The translations under genes were made by a program, and so were the position numbers. A DNA stretch of 64,000 bases from contig OX485807.1 of NCBI GenBank assembly GCA_950295325.1, positions 9,637,001 through 9,701,000 on the forward strand. Direction: 5' to 3'. The notes under the pieces are model-generated. The model was not told where the DNA came from. It made no database searches and saw only the letters and a program-made list of their open reading frames with translations. This document shows, piece by piece, positions 40,180-51,720 of this stretch. The DNA comes from Polytrichum commune (taxonomy: Eukaryota; Streptophyta; Polytrichopsida; Polytrichales; Polytrichaceae). How positions within the stretch are numbered: the stretch's first letter is position 1; every line of letters starts with the position of its first letter.

Positions 40180-40601
40180 CACGGGGAGGTCACTCCATTG
40201 TCAAGTTGAACACCATGTGCGAACAAAGTTTGCTATCCCTATATTACATGCCATAGATAATTTAAATTTTTATGATATATTTTTTACATATACATAATTA
40301 TTAATAGTATCTTTCGTTAAAAAAATGAGATTTTTTGTCATCTTCATTTTCTTAGTAATTTTTTTAGTTCAATTCTGCATCATTCTAGTTAGACACGGTA
40401 TTTTTTATTAAAAAGAAAAAAAATAATCAAATTTAGTTATCATTTTTTACTATGTAATAGGTACTATGTATATCTACTCATGAAATTTTTTGATAAAAGT
40501 TTGACCCATTTTGGTGATGCTTTATGTAAAAAGTAGGATTTTTTACATGTAAAGTGTTTGCACGTGGTTGTTCAACTTTACAATGGAGTGACCTCCCCGT
40601 G
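40180..40601. mobile_element. TIR element (MITE) with 8-bp target duplication
   Basis: Left end CACGGGGAGGTCACTCCATT, continuing GTCAAGTTGAACACCATGTG. The complement of the right end differs at only a few positions over about 45 bases. TAGAATAC flanks both sides exactly (40172-40179 and 40602-40609); a preceding G also matches, so the duplication may be 9 bp. An 8-bp duplication suggests hAT, while long termini with 9 bp would suggest Mutator. Length is 422 bp, very AT-rich inside, non-coding. Confidence 0.85.
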
Positions 40602-40609
40602 TAGAATAC

Positions 40610-43303
40610 TTATAATGTATGCCATGGTGGGGAAGAAATGCCAATGGGTTATATCACACACAAACACATATGCATCATGTATTCATGTATCGATATGCAA
40701 GGTTGAGTACATGATGGCGAACACCTTCATATGTGCAGCTATAACTTTGAAGTACAACAAGATCATGCACATCCGAATGATATAGGGTTGTAATTATTGT
40801 CAAGCACTAATAGTCAATAATATAGAATCATAATGTGATGTTAGTACATTGTTGATATATAAATTTTTATGAGCTTTCAATACATATAGGTAATTATAGC
40901 TATTTTTAAGTTCCATTTACTAACATTCAAGCTACAATAATATATTGAGGCTTATTTCTATATGTACTGAAAGCATGCTACTTACATGGTAATAGACCAT
41001 TTGACAAAATGTAGAGCATGAATTTCACGGTAATAGGGTTTATTTTTCAATGTCAAATATCCCCTTACGTTTCATTTCTAGCCAAACTATTAAGATTGTA
41101 TGGTATGTAATCTAAGAATAGAAACATAGGTCTCATGCTATTGCTCACTGCTCACATGCTAGCTTCCCTCCTAGATCAAACCAAAAGCTCAAAGCAAGCT
41201 TAAAACATGAGTGATGATCCATTTTTGATAGTATGGCCAAGTTGTCGGGATTCTTTGTCTACTAAGCATTGAAAGAATGCTTTAATTTCAATCTAAGAGG
41301 GAGTTGGTAACCCAATGGTGTTCATGAAGAGCGACCGACATCTACTTCAAACTTCCTTATGACAAATCCAAATAGGCAATTTGGCCCCTCTGAAGCAATA
41401 CACTTGCAACTAATCAATTGTTCAATCTGCCTAGGAATATAACCCTTGCATAGTGATGAAATATATGAGGTGGATCCTCTTGAGCAATTCCGACTATCCT
41501 TCTCTATGCTGCAAGCTTGTGGAATCCCCCCCCCCACCTAATATTGATGCCGAAAGACTTACCCTTGTCAAGAAGAACTCAAAATGCAACAAAGTTAGCC
41601 CTGTATTTTTTAGAAGCCAACCAAATTAGCTCACAACATAGAATGCCAAGTTACATGCAACCAACATTATAAGAATTGGTTCCATTTAATGTGGGTACAA
41701 GTTTCATTTTCTTTATCCAAAATCTTAGCTTTGGATTTGCCCCAACTAGATTGCAAAATCTACCCCAAGGAATTCTCCAGCCGAAGAAATCTTGGAAAAT
41801 ACACCCCTTTAACAATGCCATTAGTGTTATGGATTCCTCATAAAAAGAATGGTAAGGTCTCCACAACCCCTTACAGATGAATTTATACTAGTGATTTCCA
41901 CATGGTAGAGAGTAGCCCATATCATGTAGCATACAAATCTCTAAGAGACATCTGGGTGATCTAGAATGACACCAACTTTGGGTTAGATTCAATTGCTTCG
42001 CCAAGGAAGGTCATTTGATTCATTCTTGGGACGAAAGTGTTAAGATGCTTGTTGGGTTTAATAAATCTTTTGATTTGCAAATTTTGTTCAATTGTCATAA
42101 ACATGTATTGATTATCACAGAGTAATGAGCGACACAATTTTCTTGGGCCACCACCCAATGTCTTGATCTCATAAACTAAGCATTGTAAAAGGAAGAGCAA
42201 ACTTTTGTGATGGCAATCTATTGGTCACCAACTCGCCAGTTTCATCTGCAAGCTCACTTGTAATCAATCCAAGCTTGAGTCGGCTTCTCTTTTGGTGTAA
42301 CAAATAAGATATCGGTCATCGTCTCACCAAACTTCACTCAATGAGCATGAAACTCAATTAGGGGTTGTTTGCCTCCATCTTCCTTTCAAACCTCCAAATC
42401 CTTGAGTTATTTCCTATGGTAGCTTTTGAAGTCCTTGAAGTGGTTGTTGGTGCCAAAACACCAAGTCTTAAAAAGTTGCTCAAATAGTTTTGGAAGCTCT
42501 CATTATATAGGTTGATATTTCATTAATTATATCACGAGTCATATCATGATTGAAGGTAAAAGTTTTAGTCTTTCTGGTCTTGTAATTCTAATTTTTGAGA
42601 TTCTTGGAGTGCATTATTGGTCATGATTTAATCCATGTGGTCAAGGAATCTTTGAGGATGACAAAGTTCCCATTGGCTTGGAGATCAACTGGACTCATAG
42701 GGCATAGCACTCCTCCAACCATTAGCTTGTTGGTTTATAATAAACATACGGTACATGAAGACGACTAACCCCAACCCTTCAAAGTAATTGAAAGGTACTA
42801 CAAAACATGCACAATCAGAAACCTACCTACCTACTTGAATGGATCACTTAATTACTTATGAGCAAGATAATAACCCCCAAACGATTCTACCCTCGGCGCA
42901 CGTGGTTCCCATAAGTCACACCAAGTGTCAGCCCAGTGTGTAGCAATGCGTAACTCCAAATGATAACCCACACTAATTAGACAACAAGTGTTGTGAGAGG
43001 GAGGGGGGGGGTGTTGCTTTCGACTGCGTCTCATGGATGAGTTCACATTTAAAGTGGCGGATGCAAATCCCCAACCGGGGATACAGGTGCTGTATGTTTT
43101 GGAAGGAAACTAGGCCGATTATACTGTTGTCTTTTCCTCATGAATGACAGAATTGCAGAATCTTACATTAGAATCTTGTGCGTGAAAGAAGGCGAGAAGC
43201 TTCCAAAGAGATGCCTTAGCTGACCTGCATTTGATGCCAATCCAAAAGAGTGGCATTCCCATGGTTTGGGATGATTGCTGGAACCACGATGATCATTAAA
43301 GAG
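40610..43303. other. gene-free intergenic stretch with possible degraded minus-strand frames
   Basis: Between 41320 and 42300 the minus strand gives several 70-80 codon frames in succession, including CKGYIPRQIEQLISCKCIAS and SITLMALLKGCIFQDFFGWR. They look like pieces of one old gene or element, but no family is recognisable. C/G runs lie at 41523-41533 and near 43000. Confidence 0.35.
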
Positions 43304-43542
43304 CTCTGATCGGGGAGAACCGGCAGCTAGTTACAGATGAACCGGTTGAGTTTGACGAAGAACCAGTTGAAGTTGAAGACTTCACGAGAATTACCCATCA
43401 CTTTAGAGGAATTTATGCAAGAATATACCTCAAATTAGTATAGGAAAACCGAAGGATGTCGTCCACATGTAACCGGTTGGACTTGCAAACACTAGGAAGG
43501 ATCTCAACCGATTAGTATGCCCCAAAATCTCCCCGATCACTG
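43304..43542 (+). mobile_element. hAT/Mutator-like MITE, best copy
   Basis: It starts CTCTGATCGGGGAGAACCGG and ends AAATCTCCCCGATCACTG, so TGATCGGGGAGA is inverted at the two ends. ATTAAAGAG flanks both sides (43295-43303 and 43543-43551), a 9-bp duplication. Length is 239 bp, non-coding, with several ACCGGTTG or CAACCG motifs inside. Three more family members lie in the window, with 8-bp duplications at two of them. Confidence 0.85.
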
Positions 43543-43649
43543 ATTAAAGAGCATTCTTGGGGCTGACCTTCAAGAGGTTGTTAGGGTTTCATGTGAACAC
43601 TCTACCGCTTGGGAGCAATATGCTGGAATAAAGGTCACTTTGCCAACCA

Positions 43650-44305
43650 ACGTGATGTAAGGTCGATGAGGCTATAATGGACATCTCTAGCTTTGTGGAA
43701 TCATCCAGCCGATGGGTTTGAGCATTACAAGGTTGAGCATGTTAGTAATTGCGAATCGGGATCAAAGAAGCTGAAATTGTTGAAATCGGAGTTGAGGAAG
43801 TTGTTGATCTAGGTTCCATAATCAAAGATTCTCTACTTTCCAATGTGGTGTTATAGGGGGGGGGGGGACTCTTTTATCTTTCAATGTTGTGAAAGTGGAC
43901 AACATCATTAGTGGATTCTACATGGGTCATTTGCCAATGAAAACTAAGTTTAATGCCAATATTGGGTGTGTCATGTATCTAAAGTGGTCGTATGTTTTCT
44001 CACTATAGAATACCCACAATACAAGTTGGTTGACACCTCATAGTAACATGCCGCCTCCGAATTTGCCCACCTCGGGCACAAAAACTAAGCATGTCATAGC
44101 TCAGTGGATAACACTCCTCATTCTGGAGGATGGTGGGTGTAGTTTGACTTTTGTGGGGTGACAAACCCAAATATCATCAAGGCAATGGCTAAATCACCAT
44201 GTATTACTCGCCTGTCAAATTAAAGCGATTATACCGCCGATTAGGAGCCAAAAATAGGTGTCCGATTAAGGAAACTAACCGCATTAGCCTCATCTACCTT
44301 TGGTA
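43650..44305 (+). repeat. long dispersed repeat, copy 2 (inverted relative to 22455-23120)
   Basis: This is the plus-strand partner of the repeat at 22455-23120. Segments VDNIISGFYMGHLPMKTKF and LLILEDGGCSLTFVG are still readable but lie in different frames with stops between. A run of 12 G at 43857-43868 corresponds to a shorter G run in the partner. The phrase ATAGCTCAGTGGATAAC resembles a tRNA A box, but the partner copy and the surrounding sequence do not support a tRNA. Confidence 0.65.
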
Positions 44306-45290
44306 TGTATGTAGTCAACCTCTTTGTTGAGTTATTAATTTAAAGTACTTGGCAAATACTCGACACGTGATCAATATCAGATGGTTAGTGGATCCAAATC
44401 GCGGTTACAGCCATTCTTCTCATAAATTTTGGAGTTTATGCGAGTTTCTCATTCATTCTTAAAGCGACAACATAAGAAATTTGTTTGTTGCAACCACCAC
44501 TTCCAACATGTTTGTCCAATTTGGCCAAAAGATGCTTAAACTCAGCAGGATGTCGATCAAAGGCTTGCCTTCAATAAGTTACAACAAAGTTAAGGCTAGA
44601 GTTACATTGAATGTGCTCATTTACTAGAGGGGTCCCAGGCAACTCACTTGCAGATGTTTACGCACAACCAGCTAACCTACGTGATTGCCACCGCACATTA
44701 AACCCCACTTTCCCTTCTTTTGTCTCCATTGTCTATGAGAATGCTGTAAATTGATGAAATGACTTTATTACAAAAGTCAATCGCCTCCACTTCCATAACA
44801 CCATAATTGGACAGTTTTGGGTGCACCTTGAAGAGAACCTGGACGTTGTATAAATGACAAAAGCAGGGTGAAACTCACCCCCAACCCTTCATAGTTCAGA
44901 GAGACTTTAGGGATTGCTCTAAACCCTACTGAATTCGACATCATTTGTCATATTCTCTCTCTCTCTCTCGCTCTCTCTCTCTCTCCAAGCAGTGCACATT
45001 CATGGATACGCATCAACAGTTCTCTCCAGAGCACCACAGAAAGAAAGGCATCACGGCTCTTTCGAAGATGCCTCTCTATTCTGCCAAATAAGTTGCACTT
45101 CTGTTGTTTTCTGTCTTCCACCCAATGGCACTGATACAAGAATACGGTGCTACTAATGGCTCGACATAAGATAAGGGAGGTCATTGGACAGATGTTGATG
45201 ATAGTTCTACGCAAACCAAGCTTTTAGCCGACCACCTCATAAGGCAGTCTCCCTATTGGTCTCCAACATTCGTCCTTTTGTCAATACATA

Positions 45291-45327
<37 letters not shown>

Positions 45328-46265
45328 TCAGGAGTTAGACACGACCTATGATTGTAGAATCAGTGACAAAACAATAATACCTGGGCTGCATGCTGGCTGC
45401 TACAAATAAAATTCTGTCTTGAAAGCTGGAAAGTGTGGATGTGCCAATAATTCTAACAGGAACGTTTACATAAGTTACATAGTCATCAACTCAACTTGTT
45501 TCGTTTCCAAAGGCATCGGAGGAAGGAAAACAAAATGATAGCATGGGTTCCGTGTACGCTTATTGGAACACCTGCAAATGAGTTGCATGGGACTGTGTGG
45601 TAGTTTAACTTAGTTTTGGGCACATTCACTACACTACCCTTGGAATATACCAATTGTGCCATCACTACATAGTAGGAGGGGTACTTTTGACAAGGCCCCT
45701 TGACATCAATAATAATGATGGTGATGATGATGATGATGGATTTTTTTAAAGCAAATTGTGTCATGGCCACGGCCAAGTAAACATGCTTGAATAGTGTTTA
45801 CTTATCTTTTTTTCATATAATATGGGTGTTGTGTCATGCCCTGGTCATGCGAAAGGTTCGTGGAGATCTTGTTGTATTTTTGCCTATGATACGTATATCC
45901 AAAACCATCACTGAACTTAAAATCACCTCTATGTACCACAAGCACACATTTGTTGCTTCCAAATGTATGATGTGGTACACAGTGGTGGTTTTAGGTGCAT
46001 GTATTTACTCATTCAAGCTTACTCACTAGATTTCATGTTAATTACTAAATGTTCATGAAGGAATGTTCTATCTTTTTTTGTTCTAAAGAGATCTTCTTGT
46101 GTATTTCCCCTCCTCCAAATTGTTATTTACCCATCTACTGATATGAAACACCTTCCCAAGCTACTAATGTGGGGGAAAGAGAATTACCACATACAAGCGT
46201 ATCTCTCATTAATCCAACATTGAAGCACTAAAACAATCTATGGTCTAGAGGTTGTTGTTTTTAGC
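44306..46265. repeat. gene-free stretch with several microsatellites
   Basis: Holds (CT)n at 44953-44984, (TG)n followed by (TA)n at 45291-45327, and a GAT-rich run at 45715-45739. Frames are short and unrecognised. Confidence 0.6.
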
Positions 46266-46400
46266 TTTTTAGACAACCGATTTAGTTTGAAGACCCCAAA
46301 TTAGTCTAATTGAAGTAATCTAAGATGAACCGGCCCCAAATCTATAGAGAGCAAGTTATTATGTTGGATAGATGAGAGGTATACTCATATGTGATATTTT
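46266..46400 (+). repeat. dispersed repeat fragment (partner at 53713-53830)
   Basis: Similar order of words in both places: GACA-CC, then AAGACCC(C/A)AAATTA-TCTA, then CTATGGAG or CTATAGAG followed by A-CAAG. Same orientation. No ends were defined. Confidence 0.35.
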
Positions 46401-47706
46401 CCTCTCTCAATGTGCACTCATTTAAATCAACCTCATGAATAGTATTTACATGTGATATATCACTACACCATCTAAGGTCTTTAGTGTCAAGTTTGCCATT
46501 TTAAATAAAAGAATGCTTTCAAATTATTTCATTCTTCACCAACATATATCAAATATAGATTGTTGAATTATACAGACCATGATAGACTTTGCTTGGTAAA
46601 ATCTTACATTTTGAAGTAAATTTTATAGCTCATAAAAACTCCAACCAGTAAATTATAATAATTACCATAAATGGTGTTAAAATTTTGATCATCCTTACAA
46701 ACTCTTAATCAAATTCTAACATGGACCAATTTAACTTTCATTTGAGGGTGATTGTGAGATCAATATGTTAATATTGAAAATGTTCACTAATATGAGGATT
46801 CTGTGTAGTGTACAGGAGTGTACCCATAGTATTTACCTAGAGTACTATTTACTTATTAAAGAAATAGGGGCCTTGAAGTTGTCAATATCGGTCCCAAATT
46901 GGCCTTGCCCTATATAGTGGTTCAAAATACACTTTTGTAAATGTGTGGTGCGAGTTGGTGGCTAGGACATCCAAGTGGGGGGCATGAGGTTTGAGGTTTG
47001 AATTGCTTGGCCATCACCTTTTCCCTAGCATGCATCTAACCTTCCCTAAGTAGGAAGCCTGCCAACATGTTTAGGCAGGTTTATTTAACAAGATAATGAA
47101 ATTCATGAATTTCAAAGAATTATCCCTAGAAATTATCAACAAAAGTTGCGGCCTAAAATTATCATGAGTCAAAAAATTATCTTGTTGAAACAAAGTATGT
47201 GTCAATATTTAAAATCTAAGGAAGATTGACAATAGCCAAACCAAAAAGAAAGTTAGGTCCAAGATGACATAGGGTGGCCTCAACGAACCACACATGTCAT
47301 GCTTGGCCATTTATGTCCTTCCAATGTCAACATTGTCCTAACACTACTAGGATTGTGGGTACTACCACACGCTTCTCATTTGGAACAGGCAGTCATTGCT
47401 ACATGACCCCAATTAATTTGTGTCAAGTCCAATCTATGACGATGGGACTCAACACATGTAAATGGGGTCAATGTCGCAATGACCACATGTGTCAAATGGG
47501 TTGTGTATTCTAAGACCATATTTTCTAGAAGTGTGAAGACCCATGCTACATATGATATTTAATGTCACATACTATTTGAAGTTACACGATGCTATATCTG
47601 GAAACGTATCAGGGACTAATAGACCAAAAAAAATAAGAGTATTGCCATACAATTACCATGCACAAACATAACAATATTGAAAGCACTTAGACCCGCAAAT
47701 CAGTTT
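46401..47706. other. gene-free intergenic stretch
   Basis: Short frames only, up to 79 codons, with no recognisable domain or termini. Confidence 0.35.
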
Positions 47707-48201
47707 TTAGGCAATCGGTATTAAAAATCCACCATAGCGGTAGATTTGTAGACTTTCTAGTTCAATGCATGACAATTTCTCGATGATGCAGGACAATTGC
47801 ACAAGACTCATATGCTTGTTGTACTTAAAGCACAATGTCTTGAAGAAATGACGACTACATAGTCTATGGTATTTAGTATCACATGCATTATTTGCAAAGG
47901 GCCTAAACAAGATGCCTAGAGGTCTAACACTGCCATGTCTGCTAATTATCAACATCACTCTATTTGTCAAGATACATATTTTTTGAGGTGCAAAATTATT
48001 TACATTCTGATATTTGGCATAGCAAATTGAGATGCTTATAGTGATAGTTTTGTATTTTGATATGCAAGAAGGTGATGTGAGTACATCAATGACATCTTCC
48101 GCAAAACAATGAAACAAATAGGAGGTAGACATGAAGAAATTATTAAGCATGCAAAAGACAAGTGTCATGTGGTTACACTTATAGCAAATCTTGTTGGCCA
48201 T
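47707..48201 (-). other. 164-codon reading frame of unknown nature
   Basis: After the glucanase this is the longest open frame in the window. It is cysteine- and isoleucine-rich (MANKICYKCNHMTLVFC at the start) and shows no known domain. Its middle overlaps a dispersed repeat, and the copy at 51.2 kb keeps a similar stretch (ILTNxVMxxISxxGxxRPxGI) before a stop. More likely a chance or relic frame inside a repeat than a gene. Confidence 0.2.
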
Positions 48202-48290
48202 TATCGTAACCTAGTAGGATAGACCCCATAATAGGGTAAGTGATATTGTTAGTCAGGTGACACTAATTAAATACCATAAATGGTGTACAT
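47890..48290 (+). repeat. dispersed repeat family R, copy 1
   Basis: It aligns with 51220-51720: GATGCCT(A/C)G(A/T)GGTCT, CTAATTATCAACAT or CTAATTGTCGGCAT, ATTTGTCAA(G/A)AT, GTGACACTA, then CCATAAA-GGTGTA. Same orientation in both. There is a short non-coding-looking gap between its end and the pogo-like element at 48336. Confidence 0.55.
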
Positions 48291-48335
48291 ATCTAATGAC
48301 ATAAGCCAAAAAGTGATATACAACGTTCTACGTTA

Positions 48336-49773
48336 CAATCCTACCTCTTTAATATGACATGTTCAGAAAATGAGAAAACCATCGTATTATCAAGGTGTCA
48401 CATATTCAATAATATGACAAATTGGACCTCTTTGTCATAATAATGAGGTATTTCATGAAAACACACATTAGATATTTTTCCACATATTTAAAAAAAAATC
48501 AAATGTCTTTACAAACCTGCAAATTTCTCTCATGAAATCTATGTGGAATTGAAGGAGGTTTCAATAGTTTGTTGATGCTCCCACCTCGAGAGCCAAATTT
48601 GTCCTCTTTCTCTTGCCATCTAGTTCCATCTTGATATTTGCAACCCCCAACCACAAATAAAATCACCAAAAGTATAGTTTGTACATCACCAGTTATTGTC
48701 ATACCTCTACCAAAACAGCTCAAAATTGAGCAAAAGTACCCACCAAAAGCTACATAATCTCAATAGTTTTTAACAATATGCAAATTAGAAAGATCGCATC
48801 ATAATTGACCTCATAATGTGCAAAAGTAGATCTTTGACTTGAAATCAACTTCTAGAAAACTCAACCAACCTTCAAACGGTTATAACTTTGCCAATACAAC
48901 TCAGAACTAAGCAAAAGTACCACCAAATGTTGCGTAGTTTCAATAGCATTCCAACAATATGCAGATCAGAAAGATTGGATCAAAATTGACCTCAAAATGT
49001 GCAAAAGTAGATCATCGTCTTCAAATCAACTTCTCAAAACTCAACCATCCTCCAAACGGTCATAACTCTCCCAATACAACTCAAAAATCAGCAAAACTAC
49101 CACCAAAAGAAGAGAAATTTCAATTTCTTTTCAACAATATGTAGATGAGGAAGATCGGATCGGAGTTGACCTCGAAATTTGCAAAAGCAGATTGTTGTCT
49201 AGAAATCAATTGCAGAAACTTAGCATGCCTTCAAATGCTCATAACTTTGTCAATACAACTCGGAATCGGACAAAACTGCCACCAAAAGAAGTGAAATTTC
49301 AAGAGCTTTCCAGCAACATGCTGATCAAAGAAAAATTAGCAAATAACGAGTTCAAAATGCTCAAAAACAGACTATGCACCGTGGTATAGGGTGTAGGTGA
49401 AAAATTGTTGCGAAAGGGATAGAAACTAATGAGTTTCTTGGTTAGGTTTCAAGAAAAATAAAATAAAAAACCTAGTCCCTTAGTTTTCATGTTTTAACAT
49501 CATTTCAAATGAATATATATATAGTCCACCCTTCACATGTGAAAATTATATAAACTTAATTTCAACTATGTACATACACATGTGTGGGACCCATCATACA
49601 TGCATTTATTACCTCTATGATATGACATTGTGGGGGTCTAGAAGGGTTGTATTAACAATGTCACAATCGTATTATAGAAGCAGATTCTGACTAAAACGTT
49701 TGATATACAAAATTTTATGTCATTACATGGAGGTTGTCATGTTATGGAGTGTCATGTTAAAGAGGCAGCACTG
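48336..49773. mobile_element. pogo/Tigger-like non-autonomous element, 1.44 kb
   Basis: The left end CAATCCTACCTCTTTAATAT, continuing GACATG, pairs with the complement of the right end CAGTGCTGCCTCTTTAACAT, continuing GACACT. TA flanks both sides (48334-48335 and 49774-49775). AATATGAC and CATAACATGACA-type motifs recur inside each terminus. The body contains four 180-bp tandem repeats. No transposase frame remains. It belongs to the same superfamily as 17336-18084. Confidence 0.72.
48718..49385 (+). repeat. tandem repeat of about 180 bp, four copies
   Basis: The landmark (A/G)CTCA-AA(T/C)-AGCAAAA-TACCACCAAA recurs at about 48718, 48896, 49076 and 49256, spacing 178-180 bases. Each unit also contains CAACAATATGCAGATCAGAA, TTGACCTC, GTGCAAAAGTAGATC, and AACGGT(T/C)ATAACT followed by CCAATACAACTC. 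The copies are diverged, so the array is not young. Confidence 0.82.
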
Positions 49774-49775
49774 TA

Positions 49776-50190
49776 CTTTGCTTCCTAAACCGACTTCAAT
49801 GGATTACTTACCATCAGGCAAAATGTTTGTCTCACATCCCTAAGTTACTGGCCCCTCGCCTCCCGATCCAGCCACACCCGAGTAACTTAAGAAAGCCACT
49901 GCAGTTTGACTTGTTTCCATATGAAACAAAAGAGTGAAGATCTGGTCCCACAAACACAAGCAACTTAGGGAAGTGTGCACAAGATATGGACGCAGCTCCA
50001 GACTTCAATGATGTGCGTTATTTTACATCCCGAACCCTCCTCGGTCTTCTACAGCAGTTCACTAGCTTATACCTAATAAGATAGGCAGAGAGCTCGGGGA
50101 GGATATGCACAAGAGTTGTGAATGACCTCACCACCTGTACTTGAGGGATGGAGAACTAACTAACTAACTGCTGGCGATCGACCATGGATT
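49776..50190. other. short gene-free gap
   Basis: About 415 bases between two elements, with more balanced composition than the neighbours. No gene or repeat was recognised. Confidence 0.4.
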
Positions 50191-50418
50191 CTATGATTGG
50201 GGAGAACCGGCAGTTAGTTACAGATGAACCGGTTGAGTTTGAGAAATAAACAACCGGTTGAAGTTCAAGACTGCAGGAGAATGACCGATCATTTTAGAGG
50301 AATTTGTAGAAGAATATACCCCATTTTAATAAAGAAAAACCGAAGGCTGTCAACATGTAACCGGTTGGACTTGCAGACACTCTCAACCAATTATGCCCTA
50401 AAATCTCCCCGATCAGTG
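50191..50418 (+). mobile_element. hAT/Mutator-like MITE, family member
   Basis: It starts CTATGATTGGGGAGAACCGG and ends ATCTCCCCGATCAGTG. CATGGATT flanks both sides exactly (50183-50190 and 50419-50426). Length is 228 bp. It aligns throughout with 43304-43542. Confidence 0.85.
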
Positions 50419-50704
50419 CATGGATTTGCGAAGTAAGCTTAACGATGACTGCCTGTGGAAAATTCCCATCTAGCTCGCTCATAATCGAAGGGTAGTCCAG
50501 CGACACCTTCACCGATCATGGTATGGGGGTCTTATGCAGTTACTTTTCCTTACTCGGACCTCTATATGTGATTGGTATGTGGTTCGGTGAGGATCGCAGA
50601 GCAAACATCATAGAAGACACATGTTTGAAAGAGATTGAGCACAATTGGGAGGACCAACGTATTTGGTTACGAAATCAACAAACATTGAGTTCCGATAACC
50701 ATAA

Positions 50705-51720
50705 CTAAAGCGAAGGAGGTTCGATTTTCTGTCTAGTTTTTGCATATGTTTCATCTTAGATTGGTTAACGCAACGCAAGTTTTGTTGTGTGAATCTAATC
50801 GGTAGAAGCTCGGGGGGGGTAGTCATTGGTTGGAGTAGCAATATACGTGCGAACAAATGATAGGGTATTTAAAAAACATGGGGGCAAAAAATTATAATTG
50901 GACTTAAGAGTAATATAGGGTATCAAAAATGGCACTGGACATCTTTAAAGTACTATAGGGTATGGAATAATAGGTAATTTGGAATTATAAGTAATGCAAG
51001 CCATTTTTATATTAACCCAAAGTAGAAATTTACATAATGATAGCATGTGAAAAAAAGAAGAGAATTGAAAGTAATACCCCCCTATAAAATAGTGGTTGTT
51101 CGCACCTATATCCTTAACTTTTTAACACACTGCCCCCCCCCCCCCCCCCCCGAGGGTAGAAGTTGAAGAACATGAAAAAGTAACCAAATAACACCCACAT
51201 ATCTTGTTGGTGGACACCTTAATCTAGATGCCTCGTGGTCTCAAGTTGCCACGTCCGCTAATTGTCGGCATGACATCATTTGTCAAAATAAGTAACTATA
51301 TGAAGTGAAAAAATATGTACATCATGGCATTCAGGTTAGCACATTGGGATATGTATGTGAGATGATACTTTTTCATTTTAGTATGCCAAGGGAGGATATT
51401 ATTGAACATACAAATGTCAAGTGTCGTGTGTATACATTTTAGTAATCAAGACAAAGATATTCATGAGCATACTAATGCCAAGTACCACTTGTGTACACTT
51501 TGAGTCAACTTGTAAGCCATTATGTAAGAGAGGCATACACCTCATAACACTATTGAGCATACCCATACCCAGATATTAGTAAGCACACTCGAACACCAAG
51601 TGTCATGAGATGACACTAATCGTGATTTTGTTGGTCATTAGTGTAACCTAATGTACGCCTCAAAATAGAGTAAGCAACAGTATTCTGCATGTGACACTAG
51701 ATGCCATAAAACGGTGTAGT
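50705..51720 (+). repeat. dispersed repeat family R, copy 2, interrupted by an insertion
   Basis: The left part (GATTGGTTAACGCAACGC, AATCTAATCGGTAGAAG) matches 58800-58880. After the insertion at 50809-51154 the match resumes (TTGAAGAACATG, CCAAATAACACCCAC). The right part (51220-51720) matches 47890-48290. This is the most complete copy of the family. Confidence 0.6.
50809..51154. mobile_element. MITE with G/C-run termini and 8-bp target duplication
   Basis: The left end is CTCGGGGGGGGTAGTC; the right end is a run of 19 C followed by GAG, so CTCGGGGGG is inverted at the two ends. Further in, ACGTGCGAACAA and the complement of TTGTTCGCACCT also pair. GGTAGAAG flanks both sides (50801-50808 and 51155-51162). 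The copy at 58.8 kb reads ATCGGTAGAAGTTGGAGAAC without interruption, an empty site. Confidence 0.78.

Noticed and set aside
44096-44112. tRNA-like A box (ATAGCTCAGTGGATAAC)
   Set aside because: It lies inside the inverted dispersed repeat; the partner copy has lost the motif and no B box or cloverleaf follows.
48718-49385. CRISPR-like array
   Set aside because: Spacing is 180 bp with diverged repeats and no short identical repeat/unique spacer pattern; the context is a plant transposon.
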